DNA from: Pseudomonadota bacterium
GTDB taxonomy: Bacteria; Pseudomonadota; Gammaproteobacteria; Xanthomonadales; Xanthomonadaceae
Direction: 5' to 3'
Length of the DNA: 7,429 nt
Assembly: GCA_023444765.1 (NCBI GenBank)
Contig: JAEXLY010000095.1
Span: forward strand, 1 to 7,429
Shown piece by piece: positions 5,752-7,429 of this stretch. The position numbers were made by a program, and so were the translations under genes. Numbering within the stretch: position 1 is the stretch's first letter; each line of letters opens with the position of its first letter. Below the pieces are notes generated by a model that was not told the DNA's origin, did not search any database, and worked only from the letters and a program-made list of their open reading frames with translations.

Positions 5752-6734
5752 TAGATCGTGATCGCCTGGCTCAGTTCGCACCAGCCCGGCGGCGTCGGCC
5801 AGTCGGCGTCGAGGTTGCCTTCGATCACGCGCCGCAGGTCGCGGCGGTCGATCTGCGGCGCCACGCCATGCAGCAGCGCCAGCGCGTATTCGCGCAGTAC
5901 GCGCCCGCGCGGAATCACCGCCCAGGTGATGCATTCCGGGATCTCGGACGGCGCTTCGAGGATGCGCAGGTCCTCGTCCTCGCGCGGGCCCACGGCCATT
6001 TCGGCCAGCAGGCCGGCACCCAGTCCGGCGCGCACATAGGTCTTGATCAGGTTCGCGTCGCGGGCGGTCATCGCGATCTGCGGCTCCACCCCGGCGGCGG
6101 CGAAGGCGCGCCGCATCGACGAGTCGCCACGGGTGGAGGACTCGTAGCTGATCAGCGGATGGGTGGCGACTTCGGCCAGCGTGGGCGCGCGGTCGAGTGC
6201 GGCCAGCGGGTGTGAGGCCGGGACGAGCAGCACCCGGCGCCAGCGGTACAGCGGCACCGGCAGTCCACCAACGGGCGTGCTGCCGGCGGTGCTGATCAGG
6301 GCCAGGTCGGCACCGTCGTGGAGCTGCTGCAGGACCTCGGCATCGCTGCCGGCCTGCAGGTCCACGTCCACCCGGGGGAACTCGCGGCGGATCGCGGCGA
6401 TCACGGGCGGCAGCACGTAGCGGGCCTGGGTGTGGGTGGTGGCCAGCAGCAGGCGGCCGCTGTATTCGCCGCGCTCGTTGGCCGCGTAACTGCGGATGTT
6501 GGCGGCCTCGGCGAGGATCCGGCGGGCGTGCTCCAGCACCCGTTCGCCCGCCGGGGCAATGGCATCGAGACTGCGGCCCTTGCGCACGAACAGCTGGAAA
6601 CCCAGCTCGTCCTCCAGTTGCTTGAGCTGCTTGGACAGGCCGGGCTGGGTGGCATGCACGCGCTCGGCGGCGAGGGTGATGTTGAGCCCGGAGTCGGCGA
6701 TCGCGACCAGATAGCGCAGCTGGGTGAGGGTCAT
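5751..6734 (-). CDS. cysB: LysR-family regulator CysB, control of sulfur assimilation
   Basis: A 327-residue protein that aligns almost gap-free with E. coli CysB (324 residues) over its N-terminal part. The winged helix-turn-helix covers residues about 5-60, with LTQLRYLV, the CysB-like ATQPGLSKQLKQLEDELG and PAGERVLEHAR. The effector-binding domain begins with ATTHTQARYVLPPV; T99, T100, T102 and Q103 fall at the same positions as the E. coli ligand-pocket residues that bind sulfate or acetylserine. The stretch NLIKTYVRAGLGAGLLAEMAV matches the CysB signature DVIKTYVRLGLGVG. It should act in the cytoplasm as a tetramer, activating cysteine-biosynthesis genes with N-acetylserine and repressing its own gene. 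It diverges from cysG, a natural target. The ribosome site is weak: only CGG-type sequence precedes the ATG at 6734. The start is chosen because it reproduces the CysB N-terminus. Confidence 0.95.
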   Translation of the reverse strand: MTLTQLRYLVAIADSGLNITLAAERVHATQPGLSKQLKQLEDELGFQLFVRKGRSLDAIAPAGERVLEHARRILAEAANIRSYAANERGEYSGRLLLATTHTQARYVLPPVIAAIRREFPRVDVDLQAGSDAEVLQQLHDGADLALISTAGSTPVGGLPVPLYRWRRVLLVPASHPLAALDRAPTLAEVATHPLISYESSTRGDSSMRRAFAAAGVEPQIAMTARDANLIKTYVRAGLGAGLLAEMAVGPREDEDLRILEAPSEIPECITWAVIPRGRVLREYALALLHGVAPQIDRRDLRRVIEGNLDADWPTPPGWCELSQAITI

Positions 6735-6769
6735 GGCCGGCGTCCGCGCGGCCTGGTTTCGGCCGCAAC

Positions 6770-6775
6770 ATTATC
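6770..6775 (-). promoter_or_regulatory. candidate -10 element of cysB
   Basis: Read on the minus strand, 6775-6770 is GATAAT, five of six bases matching TATAAT and in one of the few AT-rich patches of the window. It would start transcription near 6763, leaving a leader of about 29 bases. No good -35 hexamer lies 16-18 bases upstream. The adjoining dyad (6773-6796) overlaps this element and the spacer, as expected for autorepression. Confidence 0.45.
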
Positions 6776-6796
6776 CTTTCATCATGATGGAAAGAT
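6773..6796. repeat. imperfect 24-bp palindrome upstream of cysB, candidate operator
   Basis: The half-sites ATCCTTTCATCA (6773-6784) and TGATGGAAAGAT (6785-6796) are reverse complements at 10 of 12 positions, with a perfect ATCATGAT core. The sequence is AT-rich against its surroundings and covers the likely cysB -10 and spacer, 39-62 bases before the start codon. CysB in enterobacteria represses its own promoter, so an autoregulatory CysB site is the leading reading, but I cannot match a CysB consensus with confidence. Confidence 0.5.
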
Positions 6797-6851
6797 GGAT
6801 TGACGGAGCATAGTCGGGCCGCCGGAAGCTGTCCACGCCGCATGTCGACAG

Positions 6852-6874
6852 GCTTATGCCGTGTGGGCATAAGC
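6852..6874. promoter_or_regulatory. perfect dyad with LysR-type box upstream of cysG
   Basis: The arms GCTTATGCC (6852-6860) and GGCATAAGC (6866-6874) are exact reverse complements around GTGTG. The dyad contains a T-N11-A motif (T6857, A6869), the hallmark of LysR-family sites, flanked by CTTAT and ATAAG. Its centre, 6863, lies 70 bases before the cysG start and about 65 before the inferred transcription start, the usual position of an activator recognition site for this family. The divergent CysB is the obvious binder. This is inference from layout and symmetry. Confidence 0.6.
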
Positions 6875-6915
6875 GCACTACGCGTCGCCATTTCCGCAGG
6901 CTGCCCGGCAGTCGC

Positions 6916-6921
6916 TAGCGT
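6916..6921 (+). promoter_or_regulatory. candidate -10 element of cysG
   Basis: TAGCGT fits the minimal TAnnnT pattern and would start transcription near 6928, only a few bases before the ATG at 6933. That would explain why no ribosome site precedes the gene (near-leaderless). No -35 hexamer is evident, which suits an activator-dependent promoter. The same CGCTAGCGT string occurs at 5477-5485, 29 bases before the small-protein start. The call is tentative. Confidence 0.3.
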
Positions 6922-6932
6922 CGGCCCATTCC

Positions 6933-7429
6933 ATGCCGCCCGCCAAGATGCCCGACGCCGCTGCCCCCGACAGGTTGTTCCCGCTGTTTGCCGATCTGCG
7001 CGGCCGCGCCGTGCTGGTCGTCGGCGGCGGGGCCGTGGCCGCGCGCAAGGTCGAGGCCCTGGCCGGGACCGGGGCGCGGATCCGGGTGGGCGCACCGTCG
7101 CTGGACGCCCCCCTGGCAGCCCTGGCGGCCACGGGCGGCATCGAGCATCTCCCCGGCCGTTTCGAGGAACGCTGGCTGGACGGCGCCTGGCTGGCCATCG
7201 CCGCCACCGACGATGCGCAGGTGAACCGGGCCGTCGCCGAGGCGGGCGACGCGCGCGGGATCTGGGTGAACGTGGTCGATGACGCGGCGCTGGCGCGCGT
7301 CCACCTGCCCGCCCGGGTCGAGCGCGGGCCGCTGCAGATCGCCATTTCCAGCGGCGGTGGCGCGCCGATGCTGGCGCGGCTGGTGCGCGAGCGGCTGGAG
7401 GCGCAGTTCGACGCCTCGTTCGGCGCGCT
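6933..7429 (+). CDS. cysG: siroheme synthase, N-terminal precorrin-2 dehydrogenase/ferrochelatase part, cut by window edge
   Basis: The 165 visible codons match the N-terminal (Met8p-like) module of CysG, which oxidises precorrin-2 with NAD and inserts iron to give siroheme, the cofactor of sulfite and nitrite reductases. Visible landmarks are LFPLFADLRGR, the NAD-binding loop VVGGGAVAARK (29-39), LAIAATDDAQVN, and VNVVDDA with D116 at the place of the essential E. coli Asp104. S140 in ISSGGGAP corresponds to the phosphorylated Ser128; the spacing between these two residues is 24 in both proteins. The start at 6933 has no ribosome site; an in-frame ATG at 6948 is equally possible, and the residues before LFPLF are not conserved. 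Whether a C-terminal uroporphyrinogen methyltransferase domain follows lies beyond the window. It diverges from cysB, its probable regulator. Confidence 0.93.
   Translation, partial: MPPAKMPDAAAPDRLFPLFADLRGRAVLVVGGGAVAARKVEALAGTGARIRVGAPSLDAPLAALAATGGIEHLPGRFEERWLDGAWLAIAATDDAQVNRAVAEAGDARGIWVNVVDDAALARVHLPARVERGPLQIAISSGGGAPMLARLVRERLEAQFDASFGA

Noticed and set aside
5707..7095. 462-residue minus-strand open frame spanning cysB and the start of cysG in another frame
   Set aside because: It overlaps the unmistakable CysB frame and is Pro/Arg/Ala low-complexity sequence.
6800..7282. Plus-strand open frame overlapping cysG in another frame
   Set aside because: The siroheme synthase frame is well supported; this one is Arg/Gly-rich and covers the putative control region.
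1..7429. Search for mobile elements, toxin-antitoxin pairs, defence genes, CRISPR repeats, tRNA or riboswitches
   Set aside because: All coding space is taken by recognisable housekeeping or signalling families or one small unknown; no terminal repeats, integrase, transposase, repeat array or tRNA-like fold was seen.

Overview
The window is GC-rich (roughly 70% by eye), densely packed DNA from a gammaproteobacterium. The Xanthomonadaceae (Lysobacter/Luteimonas/Xanthomonas group) fit best: a CysB-type regulator diverges from a siroheme synthase gene, the diguanylate cyclases are typical of that group, and base composition agrees. This placement is inferred from protein character, not from a database match. 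I see no rRNA, tRNA, CRISPR array, insertion sequence or phage gene.

Layout. (1) Positions 1-2264 hold two divergent diguanylate cyclases: a soluble GAF-GGDEF protein on the minus strand, whose C-terminus is cut by the window start, and a membrane MASE2-GGDEF protein (DgcC/AdrA architecture) on the plus strand. They share a 165-base intergenic region with a 9-bp-arm inverted repeat. Both have an intact GGEEF active site and neither has the RxxD product-inhibition site at its usual place. (2) Positions 2275-3306 (minus) encode a zinc alcohol dehydrogenase closely resembling Rhodococcus ADH-A. It ends 10 bases from the MASE2-GGDEF stop and diverges from the next gene. (3) Positions 3487-4803 (plus) encode an outer-membrane-type lipoprotein with a serine beta-lactamase/esterase fold. 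A GFA-family zinc protein (4901-5350) and a 70-residue conserved-looking small protein of unknown function (5514-5726) follow on the same strand. (4) Positions 5751-6734 (minus) encode CysB, the LysR-type regulator of sulfur assimilation. A GC-rich hairpin separates its stop from that of the small protein. (5) The 198-base cysB-cysG intergenic region carries two dyad symmetries, one over the likely cysB -10 element and one well placed to activate cysG. (6) Positions 6933-7429 encode the N-terminal dehydrogenase/chelatase part of siroheme synthase CysG, cut by the window end.

The clearest functional links are cysB-cysG (siroheme is the cofactor of sulfite reductase, and CysB controls cysteine biosynthesis) and the two cyclases (c-di-GMP synthesis from one shared control region). 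The dehydrogenase, serine hydrolase and GFA protein could act on esters, alcohols and aldehydes in turn, but the sequence does not prove this. I found no convincing evidence of an entirely new system; the most useful leads are the regulatory dyads and the paired I-site-less cyclases.
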